Of a stretch of DNA of 64,000 nucleotides, positions 55,288-64,000 are shown one piece after another (within the stretch, counting starts at the first letter, position 1; every line of letters begins with the position of its first letter). The stretch is from Aselliscus stoliczkanus (taxonomy: Eukaryota > Chordata > Mammalia > Chiroptera > Hipposideridae): positions 157,321,523-157,385,522 of the forward strand of contig CM066730.1 in assembly GCA_033961575.1 (NCBI GenBank), in the 5' to 3' direction. A program made the translations under genes and the position numbers. The notes beneath the pieces are model-generated. The model was not told where the DNA came from. It ran no database searches and worked only from the letters and a program-made list of their open reading frames with translations.

Positions 55288-55515
55288 CGGGGGTGCCAAA
55301 AAAATGTATACAAGTGGACACCTTGGTTAATGTTGCTCAAGCAGTTGTTAGCCATAATCAGAAGTGTCTGGATGCTGATGGTAACCACTTTGAGCACCTC
55401 TTGTAATTGCATAAGTCAAATGTGACTTGTATTCATCTTTTTTTATTGGTATATATTGAGTATTAAAATTTTCATAGTTTTTTTCTTACTTAAAATGTGT
55501 ATAGAGTGTTTTGGC
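55287..55515 (-). mobile_element. Mariner-type element, reverse copy
   Basis: Starts CGGGGGTGCCAAAAAAATGT (right end) and ends with a decayed left end AAAATGTGTATAGAG. Same family as 37255-37491. Confidence 0.75.
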
Positions 55516-55678
55516 TCTCTCTCTTTCCAAAGATAGATAGAGATAGAGACAAAGATAGAGGTATGGAAATATATTTCGAGATAAGTACTTTGAAGGAAAA
55601 GAATAGGTTGCTGTTTAAGACAGAATAAGGGAATAACTGCAGATGGTGACTATATCAGTGGTCAAGAAAGATGGAGCT

Positions 55679-55775
55679 GGGCCGGCACGGTGGTTAAGCG
55701 CTGGCTTCGGAAGCCAGCGGCCCCAGTTCGGGTCCCACATGTGAGGGCCAGTAACACTGCCCTCAAAAAAAAAAC
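55679..55775 (+). mobile_element. Short SINE with head deletion
   Basis: GGGCCGGCACGGTGGTTAAG head lacks the GAGTGGCG part; target repeat AGATGGAGCT on both sides. Confidence 0.9.
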
Positions 55776-56304
55776 AGATGGAGCTATCTAACAGGGCAGA
55801 AGTAAACTACTGGTCAACAGCATGTAAGTTGGGAGGTGGGGTGATCAGGGTTAAGTGTTCTAAAGGTCACTGTACTGTTTAGCACAAGAATAAAGGTATT
55901 GATTCACTTTAGACTGTGGTAAGCATACATGGTAAAACTTCACAAAAGCTATTAAATGAACAGAAATAGAATAGAAAAGAATAGAAATAGAACTGCTAGA
56001 ATGATTAAAGAAATTGAGTCAGTAGTTTAAAAATCTTCCCACGAAAGAAAAATATATCAAATGATTTTACAGGTGAGTTCTGCCAAACATTCAAAGAATA
56101 ACAGATCATTTCAATTTTATACAAACTTTTTCAGAGAAAAGATGAAATACTCTTCAAGTCAGTATAATCTTGATATCAAAACCAACAAGGGACTGTACAA
56201 GAAAGGAATATTAGAGACTTGTCTCACTCATGAACAAAGACATAAAAATCCTAAACAAAATAATAGGAAACCAAATCTAGTGACATATTAAAAATATTAA
56301 ATTT

Positions 56305-56402
56305 GAGCCGGTCGAGTGGCACTGTGGTTGGGAGCTGGCTTGGGAGGCCAGTGAACCCGGTTCGGATCCCACATATGAGCAGTGACACTGACCTCAAAGA
56401 AA
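56305..56402 (+). mobile_element. Short SINE
   Basis: GAGCCGGTCGAGTGGCACTG head, diverged and shortened body; target repeat AAAAATATTAAA on both sides. Confidence 0.9.
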
Positions 56403-56766
56403 AAAATATTAAACAAACATCTCATGACCAAATTGTACTTATCCCAAGAATGCAAGACGATTTAATATTAGAAAATCTGTAAATGTCAGGTTAAAGGAGA
56501 AAAACAATATGACCAGCTTATAGATGCAGAAGAAAAATCACTTAATAAAATTCAATATCTATTCATGATTTAAAAAAACAAAACAAAACCTCTTAGCTAA
56601 GTAAGAAAAACATAGTTTCTTAAACTGTTGAAGGGTATATACACTGTTCAGATTAATATTATATTGTGAAATGTTTAAACATACACAAAACTAGAGTGAA
56701 TGGTATCAAGAACTCCCATGTACCAATTATATACCAGTCATCCAAATATAGTAATTACAAAATACA

Positions 56767-56884
56767 GGGCCGCCCGAGTAGCATGGTGGTTAAGCGCTGG
56801 CTTGGGAAGCCAGCAGTCCCGGTTCGGGTCCCACATGTGAGCACCAGTGACACTGCCCTCAAAAAAAAAAAAAAGAAAGAAAGA
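56767..56884 (+). mobile_element. Short SINE
   Basis: GGGCCGCCCGAGTAGCATGG head, CTGCCCTCAAAA end, tail with GAAA units. Confidence 0.9.
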
Positions 56885-56899
56885 AATACAAACTTTACT

Positions 56900-57400
56900 C
56901 TTTTATTTTTTAATTTATTTTTTAATTGGGGAATTGGGGGAAGGGAACAGTGTTGGGGAATTGGGGAAGGTGACCAGCTAAGTTGTTGTTCTTCAATCTT
57001 AGTTGTGGAGGGCACAGTTGCCATCTGGCTTCCAGTCAGCAGCTCATGGCCTCTAAGCTCAGGGTGCTGTGTTTAATATTAGTTGTGGGTGGGCATAGCC
57101 ACCATCCCATGGGGGAGTCGAACCAGCAGTCTTGTTGTTAAGAGCACACACTCTATCCACTGAGCTATCCAGGTGGCAGCTCAGGTCAAGGTGCCAAGTT
57201 CAGTCTTAGCTGCAGACGGCTGTAGCCCACCATCGAACAGGCAATCTTGTTGTTACACCAGCTGAGCCATCCTGCCACCTGTTGGCAGCTCAGCGACAGT
57301 TCAGCTCAGGCCCAGTGTCGCTGGCCCATGTGTGAATTGAACCAGCGGCCCAGTTGTTCAGAGCTTGTGGTCTTAAGCCAAGTGAGCCACTCGGCAGTCC
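56900..57400 (-). mobile_element. Composite Rhin-like SINE
   Basis: Tail TTTTTAATTGGGGAATTGGG, TTCTTCAATCTTAGTTGTGG, three tRNA-like parts, end GCCACTCGGCAGTCCC. Confidence 0.8.
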
Positions 57401-57420
57401 CCTCTCCCAAACTTTATTCT

Positions 57421-57829
57421 TTTTTTTTAAAAAAAAAACACAGCGTTGGGGAATCGGGGAAGGGGGACAGACAAGTTGCTGTCTTCTTGTTCTACAGTCT
57501 AGCTGCAGAGGATGTCACCCCACTGGCCCATGTTGGTATCGTCATTGCGCTCTTCCCGGATGAGGCAGATCGGCTGCTGGCCTCTGGATGGTCGCTCACT
57601 GCGGCTATTGGCAGCTCACGCTGGCTGCCAGCCACTCACTGTAGGCTATGGCAACCCACTGCAGCAGGGGCTGCAGCCCACACCGTCGCCGGACTCGCAC
57701 AGCCCAGCTCCAGGTGGAGCTGTTGTTAGCTTTAGAGGGCAGTGTCACTGTCCCTCATATGTGGGATCCGAACTGCGGCTGCTGGTGTCACAAACGAGCA
57801 CTTAACCAATGTGCCACTCAGCCGGCCCC
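57421..57829 (-). mobile_element. Long T+ SINE
   Basis: CAGCGTTGGGGAATCGGGG tail side through GCCACTCAGCCGGCCCCCC head. The AATAAAATC end is replaced by an A/T run. Outer CCAAACTTTATT repeat brackets this and the next SINE. Confidence 0.9.
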
Positions 57830-57846
57830 CCAAGCTTGCTTCTTTA

Positions 57847-57854
<8 letters not shown>

Positions 57855-57903
<49 letters not shown>
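57855..57903. repeat. (TA)n microsatellite
   Basis: About 24 AT units between two long SINEs, at the tail of the second. Confidence 0.97.
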
Positions 57904-57905
<2 letters not shown>

Positions 57906-58305
57906 AAGATTTTTATTGAGGAATTGGGGGAGGGGAACAGTGTTGGGGAATCGGGGAAGGGGAACAGACAAGTTGCTGTCTTTTTGTTCTTCAGTCTAGT
58001 TGCGGAGGACATTGCTTCACTGGCCCATGTTGGTATCATCATTGTGTTCTTCGCGGATGAGGCAGATCGGTCGCCGGCCCCTGGATGGTCGCTCACCGTG
58101 GCTATTGGCCGCTCACGCTGGCTGCCGGCCACTCACTGCAGCCAATGGCAGCCCACATCATCGCCGGGGCTTGCGCAGCCCAGCTCCAGGTGGAGCTGCC
58201 GTTAGCTGCAAAGGGCAGTGTCACTGGCCCTCACATGTGGGATCCAAACCAGGGTCGTTGGCATCCCAAAACCAGCTCCTAACCAATGCGACACTCAGCC
58301 GGCCC
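57904..58305 (-). mobile_element. Long T+ SINE
   Basis: TTTTAAGATTTTTATTGAGG tail, complete reverse extension with a deletion near the middle, head ...CACTCAGCCGGCCCCC; then CAAACTTTATT. Confidence 0.92.
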
Positions 58306-58578
58306 CCAAACTTTATTAATAGTAAAACATCAGCAGCATTCTCTTTAAAATCAGGAACAAGACAAACAGGCCCTTATTTCTTTCAGCATTGTACTGGAGG
58401 TCCAGCCAGCAAAACCAAAATAATCTATAGACAAATTATTATATATTAAATAAGAGTTTAGCAAGACTAATAATTCTGAGATTGTGTTCTTAAAAATCCA
58501 TTGAATTAAAAAGATTATTTATAATAGCAACAAAAATAAGAAGGCACCGAAGAATAAATCTGAACAAAAGTTGTCCAA

Positions 58579-59085
58579 GGGACCAGCTGAGTGGCTCAGC
58601 TGGTTAAGAGCTTGCTCAAGAATGCGAGTTCTGAGCAACAGGGTCCTTGGTTCAATTCCCACATGGGCCAGTGAGCTGCGCCTGAGCTGAGCTGCTGCTG
58701 AGCTGCAAACAGGTAGCAAGGTGGCTCAGCTGGTGAGAGCACATGCTCCCAAGGTTGCCTGTTCGAGATGGTGGGCTATGCCTGCCCGCAAGTAAACTCT
58801 CAACTTGGCACCTTCGGCTGAGTTGCTGCCCGGATGGCTCAGTGGATAGAGCGTGCGCTGTTAACAACAAGGCTGCTGGTTTGACTCCCGCATGGGATGG
58901 TGGCTACACCCACCTGCAACTAATTGAACACAGCACCTTGAGCTGAGTGGCATGACTAGACTTGAAGCTGAGCTAGCTGCGCCCTCCACAACTAAGATTG
59001 AAGGACAACAACTTGGCTGGTCCCTCCTCCAATTCCCCAACACTGTTCCCCTCCCCCAATTACCCAATAAAAAAACTTTAAAAAA
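58579..59085 (+). mobile_element. Composite Rhin-like SINE, about 500 bp
   Basis: Head GGGACCAGCTGAGTGGCTCA, three tRNA-like repeats, GCGCCCTCCACAACTAAGATTG, end CAATTACCCAATAAAAAAAC. Confidence 0.85.
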
Positions 59086-60000
59086 AAAGAAAAGGTGTGC
59101 AATACCTATATAGAAAAAAAATTACTAAAATTTTATTGAAAACATTTAAAAAGATCTAAATAAATGGAAAGAAAACTCTGCTCCTAGAGAAGTCTATTTA
59201 CTGTATTCTCAAATTCATCTATAGATTCAGTGCAATGCTAATAAAAGTTCCCTTAAGTTTGTGTGTATGCATACAACTTGATAAGCTTATTTTAAGATTT
59301 ATATAAATGATCAAAGGCCCAAGGAATAGCAAAGCTACTTATGAAGAAAACTAATAAGGTGGAGGAATTTGTCCTACCAGATATTAAGTTTTATTACACA
59401 CCTATGGTAATTAAGACAATGAGGTAAGGGCCGAGGGTTAGATAAATTGGCTAGTAAGACAGAATATAGAGTCTGGAAACAGACCTACGCATGTATGGAA
59501 ACAATACTAGTATGACAAAGGTGGCATTGGAGACCACTAGGCAAAGGACAAACTAATCAATAATGGAACTGGGACAACTGATAATCTATATGGAAAAATA
59601 TTGAACTGGAGTCCTACCTCACCCCATACACAAAAATCAACTCCTGTGAAAGGCAAGTCTTGAAAAATGCATAGGAAAAAAATATAAGCAATTTGAGGTG
59701 GGGAAGAATTTCTCAGGCATAACATACTAACCAAAAACATGCTAAGCATTAAAAATAAAAAAAGATCATGAACTCAACTAGGTTAAAATTAAGAACTTAA
59801 GTTTATCAAAAGACATTACAAAGAAAGTGAAGACAAGGCAAAATCAAATATTTACAATACATATAACCACCCAATTACAAGTATCCAATATTTTTTTAAA
59901 AACACCTACAAATCAGTTAAGAAAAACAGATAATTTTTGTTAAGACAAAAATCATGAACAGCCATTTCAAAGAAGAAGATACATGAAGAATGAAAAACCA

Positions 60001-60441
60001 GGGCCAGCCAAGTGGCACCTTCGTTAAGAGTTGGCTTGGGACACCAGCTCTGAGCAGCAGGGCCCGGGTTTGGATCCCACATAGAGGGCCAGTGACGCTG
60101 CACCCTCTGCACTTAAGATGGTGAACAGTAGCTTGACCTGGAGCTGGGCTGACCTGAATTGCCGGGGGTGGCAAAGGCTGCAGTGGGGCTGGCTGGCAGC
60201 TGGCATGTGCTTTCATGAGCTGCCGTGAGCCACCGTGAGTGGCCGTCCAATGGCTGGTGAGTGACTGCCTCAGCCAGGAAGAGTGCAATGATAATACCAA
60301 CATGGGCCAGTGAAGCGGCATCCTCCACAACTAGACTGAAGAACACAAGGACAGCAACTTGTCTGTTCCCCTTCCCTGATTCCCCAACACTGTTCCCTTC
60401 CCCCAATTCCCCAATTAAATCTTTAAAAAAAAAAAGAGAAA
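60001..60441 (+). mobile_element. Long T+ SINE, divergent
   Basis: GGGCCAGCCAAGTGGCACC head; body differs from other long copies (CACTTAAGATGGTGAACAGT) but the 3' half and CCCCAATTAAATCTTTAAA tail are shared. Target repeat near AAGAATGAAAAACCA. Confidence 0.9.
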
Positions 60442-60570
60442 AAAGAATGAAAAAACCACATTTAAAAAGTTCAATCTCCTTACTTATTAGGAAAATGAAA
60501 AGTAAGATCACAATGAGACATCAATTTCTCCCACTAAATTGGGTAAAAATTAAGAATGTAGAATAAAGAG

Positions 60571-60701
60571 GGGCCGGCCGAGTGGTTCAGTTGGTTAGGA
60601 GCTCGCTTAAGAGTGTGAGCTGAGCTCTGAGCAACGGTGGTTCGATGCCAGCCCGAGCTGAGTTGCCATTGAGCTGCCAACAGGTGGCAGGATGGCTCAG
60701 C

Positions 60702-60731
<30 letters not shown>
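60571..60731 (+). mobile_element. Type B SINE
   Basis: GGGGCCGGCCGAGTGGTTCAG head, AACAGGTGGCAGGATGGCTC, A(30) tail; target repeat AGAATGTAGAATAA. Confidence 0.92.
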
Positions 60732-60732
<1 letters not shown>

Positions 60733-61313
60733 AAGAATGTAGAATAATGAATTCTTAGATACTGTTTAGCAAAATTGTAAGTTGGTACAATCACACACCA
60801 TTTTGTAAAGTTGAAATTCCAACAATTTTGGTCCAGAGAAACTTCTGCTTTCGCCAAAAGGAGATATGCATAAGAATGTCTTTAGTAGCACTATTTGTAA
60901 TAGCAAAATATTGAAAACAACACTGAGTCCATCCATAATAGAATAAATTATGAGATATATGTGTATATATATTGCCCATAACGTTGTAAAGTGTTCAATA
61001 AATGTTAGCTAATACTATTACTTGAGGAAATTCCCTAACATGAAAGTCAGAGAAAACAGTAAACACAACTCAAAGGAAATAAAGACCATGCAAAGGGAAC
61101 ACAAGAAAACTTCCTCCACAAAGCTGCATTTTATCTTCTCAGAAAAATAACAGATGATACTGCATTCATTAAACAAGAGATTAAACCATAGGAACAATTT
61201 AAACTAAAGGAAAGTATTAAAATATCAAAAATTTAAAATTCATACAGGAAAGATAGTTGAGAAAATTATCTCAGAAAGTAGAACAAAAAAACAGAGGTGA
61301 AAAATAGAAGGAG

Positions 61314-61490
61314 GGTGACCAGTTAGCTCAGATGGTTAGAGCATAGTGCTCATAACACCAAGGTTGCAGGTTAGATCCCCACTTGGGCTACTGAGATGCG
61401 CCCTCCACAACTAGATTGAAACAATTACTTGACTGGAGCTGATGGGTCCTGGAAAAACACACTGTTCCCCAATAAAATAAAATAAAATAA
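61314..61490 (+). mobile_element. Rhin-1 SINE
   Basis: tRNA-Ile-like GACCAGTTAGCTCAGATGGTTAGAGC, GATGCGCCCTCCACAACTAGA, GCTGATGGGTCCTGGAAAAA, CACACTGTTCCCCAATAAAA. Matches the Rhin-1 family known from rhinolophoid bats, by memory; the best lineage marker in the window. Confidence 0.8.
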
Positions 61491-62284
61491 ATATATCAAA
61501 GGAAAAACAAAAGAAAATTAGAGTAGCCATTCATTAGGTCCTACATCTAAACAACAAAAATCCAATTCAGGAGAGAGGAGAAAAAATGGAGAAGAGATTA
61601 TCAAAGATCTAATACAAAAAACTTTTTCAGAACTAAAGGGTTTGAGTTTCCAGAAAGGAACCATTCTGTGCTCAGTACACTGAGAGGTGGGTAAAAATTC
61701 GCATAAGAGCACATCATGGTAAAATTTCAAGTTTTCAGGGGGGGAAAAAAGAGACCTTAAGAGCTTCCCATCAGAGCACGTAGCATATTTTTTGTTGTTG
61801 TTTATTCTTTTGTCTGATTTATGTGAAGGCTGGGACAATGTTCACCCTCCTGACTGACACACCAGCACCAAAAGCACTGTCTGAAAAAGGATAGTGCATA
61901 ATACTTATTGAACCAACTTGTGTAATTTTGAAAATACACAAATACCTCCATACACCCTTGGAAATTCTGCATTATTTATGACAGGCACTTTAGGGCTGGT
62001 GAAGTCATCGCTTTGGTTGGACCGATGAATCCAAAAATGAATAGCAAATTTTTTTTTTTAGATTTCCACTATGCTTTCAATGAAAGTCCTCAAGGTTTGG
62101 CGTCAAAAAGCCCTAGATTTGAATCCTGGTCTTACACGCTGTGTGACCTGAGATTACTCAACCCCTTTCAACAAAAATGTACTGACCATCCAGCCTTGGG
62201 GCAGCGGTGCTCACAGTGATAAGTACCAAATAGTCCTTTCCTTTCTGAGTTCTTACTGGGGAGACGGATAAGAAAAGAAAAAAA

Positions 62285-62525
62285 TTACCAACCCTCCCGT
62301 CGGGTCATTCTCCACTCTCTCGAGCCCATTTTCCACACAGCTTCAAAATAATGTTTCAAACTGAACACTGGTTCAAATTACTTGCCTGATTATAGAGCCC
62401 GTCAGTGCTTCCCTTGTGCCTGCAGGATAAATAGCCACTGAGTTCTACGTGAGCCTCATGCAGCTCTAACGCGCCTGCTTGGATGGCTGACCTCTCACTA
62501 TGGCGTCCTCTCAGGGCTTCCTATG
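62285..62525 (+). mobile_element. L2-like fragment
   Basis: CAGTGCTTCCCTTGTGCCTG, CAGGATAAATAGCC and following order resemble L2; diverged. Confidence 0.4.
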
Positions 62526-62689
62526 GCCGCAGCAACGCCAGATCCCACCCAACAGGGATCTGATTGGTGAGCATGGAGGAAGGACTGAGCAAGTGTGACT
62601 TAGCTCCTCCCTCCATCCCTAATTTCAGATCCTCAGGCCACAGAAAGCTTGCGTTCGTGCTTTCCACCCCACCCCACCCCCTTGCCCCG

Positions 62690-64000
62690 CAATTCAATTG
62701 AGGTTTAATTGACATTCAGTAAACTGCACATATTTAAAGTGTGCAATCTGCTGAGTTTTGACATAAGTACACTTGCATGAAGCCATCACCAGTCAGGATA
62801 ATGAATATATCCATCACCCCCAAGTTTCCTCCTGCCCCTTTGCACTCCTATTGTCTCTTTGCCTTCCCCCATGCAACCACTGATCTGCTCTATGTCTCCA
62901 TAGATCAGTTTTTTAGAATCTTATATAATCGGAATAAATTCTTTTTTTGGCTGCTTCTTTCACTCACCAAAATTATTTTGAGATTCACTCATGTTGTGTA
63001 TATCAATAGTTCGTTGCTCTTTTTTTCTTTTTTTTTTTTTTAGCTGAGCCGTCCTGCCACCTGTTGGCAGCTCAGCGGCAGCTCAGCTCGGGCTGGGCAT
63101 CGAACTGCTGTTGCTCAGAGCTCAGCTCGCACTCTTGAGTGAGTTCTTAACCAACTGAGCCACTCGGCCGGCCCCAGTTTGTTGCTTTTCAATGGAATAG
63201 CATTCTATTATGTGGATATGTGACCATTTGTTTATTCATTCACATGTGGATGGATGGGGATTTGGGTTGTTTTCAGTTTGAGGCCATCACAAATAAAACT
63301 TCTACGAGCAGTTGTCTTCAAGTCTTTCAGAAGTTTGCTTGGGTAAACAAACACCCAGGAGTGGAATGGCTGGGTCTTATGGCAGGTGCATAACTTTCAA
63401 AGAACTGAAAGAATTTATAAAAAGCAGCCAAACTGTGCTTGCATAATTTTATATTCTCACCAAAAGTGTATGAGAATTCCAGTTGCTTCACATCCTCCCC
63501 AACACTTGGTATGCTCAGTCTTTTTAATTTTAGTCTTCCAATGGGAGTGTGATGGTATCTCATTGTGGTTTCAATTTACACTTTACAAATGGCAAATTAT
63601 GTTCAGCATTGTTTCAAGTGTTTTTTTTTACCACTCTTAGATTTTCTTAGGTGAAGTATCTGTTCAAAGGTTTTAACCATTTTTAATTTGGTTTGTCTTA
63701 TTTAACTGTAAGAATTCTTTATATAGTCTTGATACAAGTCTTTTATCAGATACATTTTGCAAATATTTTCTTTCAGGTTATGACTTGTCTCTTCATATTC
63801 ATAGCAGTGTCTCCTGAAGAGGGAAAAGTTTTAAATTTTCATGAAATCCAATTTATTGATATTTTTTCTTTTATAGTAGATGATGTTTGTGTTAAGTTTT
63901 AACAAGCTTGCCAAACTCGAGGTCACTAAGGTTTTCTTCCATATTTCTTCAAAAATTTTTATAGTTTAGTTTTACATTTAGGTCTGTGATCCATTTTGAA
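62690..64000 (-). mobile_element. L1 LINE 3' end, runs off the right edge
   Basis: Reverse L1 landmarks: AATTCAATTGAGGTTTAATTG (3' UTR), GGAGTGGAATGGCTGGGTCT, CACATCCTCCCCAACACTTG, CTTTATCAGATACATTTTGC, GGTCTGTGATCCATTTTGAA. Split by a type B SINE. Frames broken. Confidence 0.85.
63022..63175 (-). mobile_element. Type B SINE inside L1
   Basis: TAGCTGAGCCGTCCTGCCACC to GCCACTCGGCCGGCCCC; host repeat AGTT(C/T)GTTGCT on both sides. Confidence 0.9.

Larger units (their letters stand above)
56040..61020 (+). mobile_element. L1 LINE, ORF2 and 3' part, split by many SINEs
   Basis: L1 ORF2 landmarks run in order through the interval: GAGTTCTGCCAAACATTCAA, AATCCTAAACAAAATAATAGG, CTGGAGGTCCAGCCAGC, ATTCAGTGCAATGCTAATAA, AACAGACCTACGCATGTATG, AATTTTTGTTAAGACAAAA. 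Frames broken; at least seven SINEs inserted. Confidence 0.75.

Noticed and set aside
57648..58205. 185-codon open frame on +
   Set aside because: Made of two long SINEs and a (TA)n array that reads as a YI repeat.
45991..64000. Possible AGO4 3' exons or UTR in the right flank
   Set aside because: No AGO-like coding segment on either strand; only repeats and unassigned sequence, so AGO4 is not called.

Overview
This is a window of mammalian nuclear DNA. It holds almost one whole gene on the minus strand, AGO1 (Argonaute-1), plus the first coding exon of its tandem neighbour AGO3, also on the minus strand. The AGO1 reading frame was rebuilt exon by exon from the sequence. It has 19 coding exons between 44425 and 12527, every intron is GT..AG, every phase joins, and the total is 2574 nt (857 codons plus TGA). 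The AGO1 identity comes from the N-terminus MEAGPSGA, the AGO1-specific Arg805 and the length of 857. AGO3 is recognised from the first codons (MEIGSA, then a split Gly) at 705..687 followed by a GTGAGT donor. The order AGO1 then AGO3, head to tail, matches the AGO4-AGO1-AGO3 cluster I know from human; AGO4 itself is not seen here.

Layout, left to right on the + strand: 1-686 AGO3 intron 1; about 550-1430 the AGO3 CpG island, with exon 1 inside it; about 1500-12526 the long AGO1 3' untranslated and intergenic zone with old repeats (L2, MIR, a Tigger-like element); 12527-39512 AGO1 exons 19 to 2; 39513-44400 intron 1; 44401-44425 exon 1, inside a second CpG island (about 43700-44990); about 45000-64000 intergenic DNA that is dense in SINEs and L1 and has no gene I can support.

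The interspersed repeats point to a rhinolophoid (Yinpterochiroptera) bat. One tRNA-derived SINE at 61314-61490 looks like the Rhin-1 family. More than 20 copies belong to another tRNA-derived SINE with a Ser/Leu-tRNA-like head, in short (about 100 bp plus A tail) and long (about 430 bp ending AATAAAATCTT) forms. The species call is inference from recalled family features, not from a search.

Points that ordinary annotation would miss: (1) a 33-codon readthrough extension after the AGO1 TGA with a let-7 seed match inside it, matching the Ago1x system described for human; (2) a diverged duplicate of the exon 12 / intron 12 junction inside intron 12 that still looks like a 31-nt microexon and would introduce a stop; (3) a perfect 19-bp-arm palindromic MITE close to it; (4) an ATG 5 nt upstream of the AGO1 start that opens an overlapping 116-codon frame across exons 1-4; (5) modular SINEs and repeated SINE insertion at the same target. 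All gene calls are from reading the sequence; repeat family names are from memory and no database search was run.
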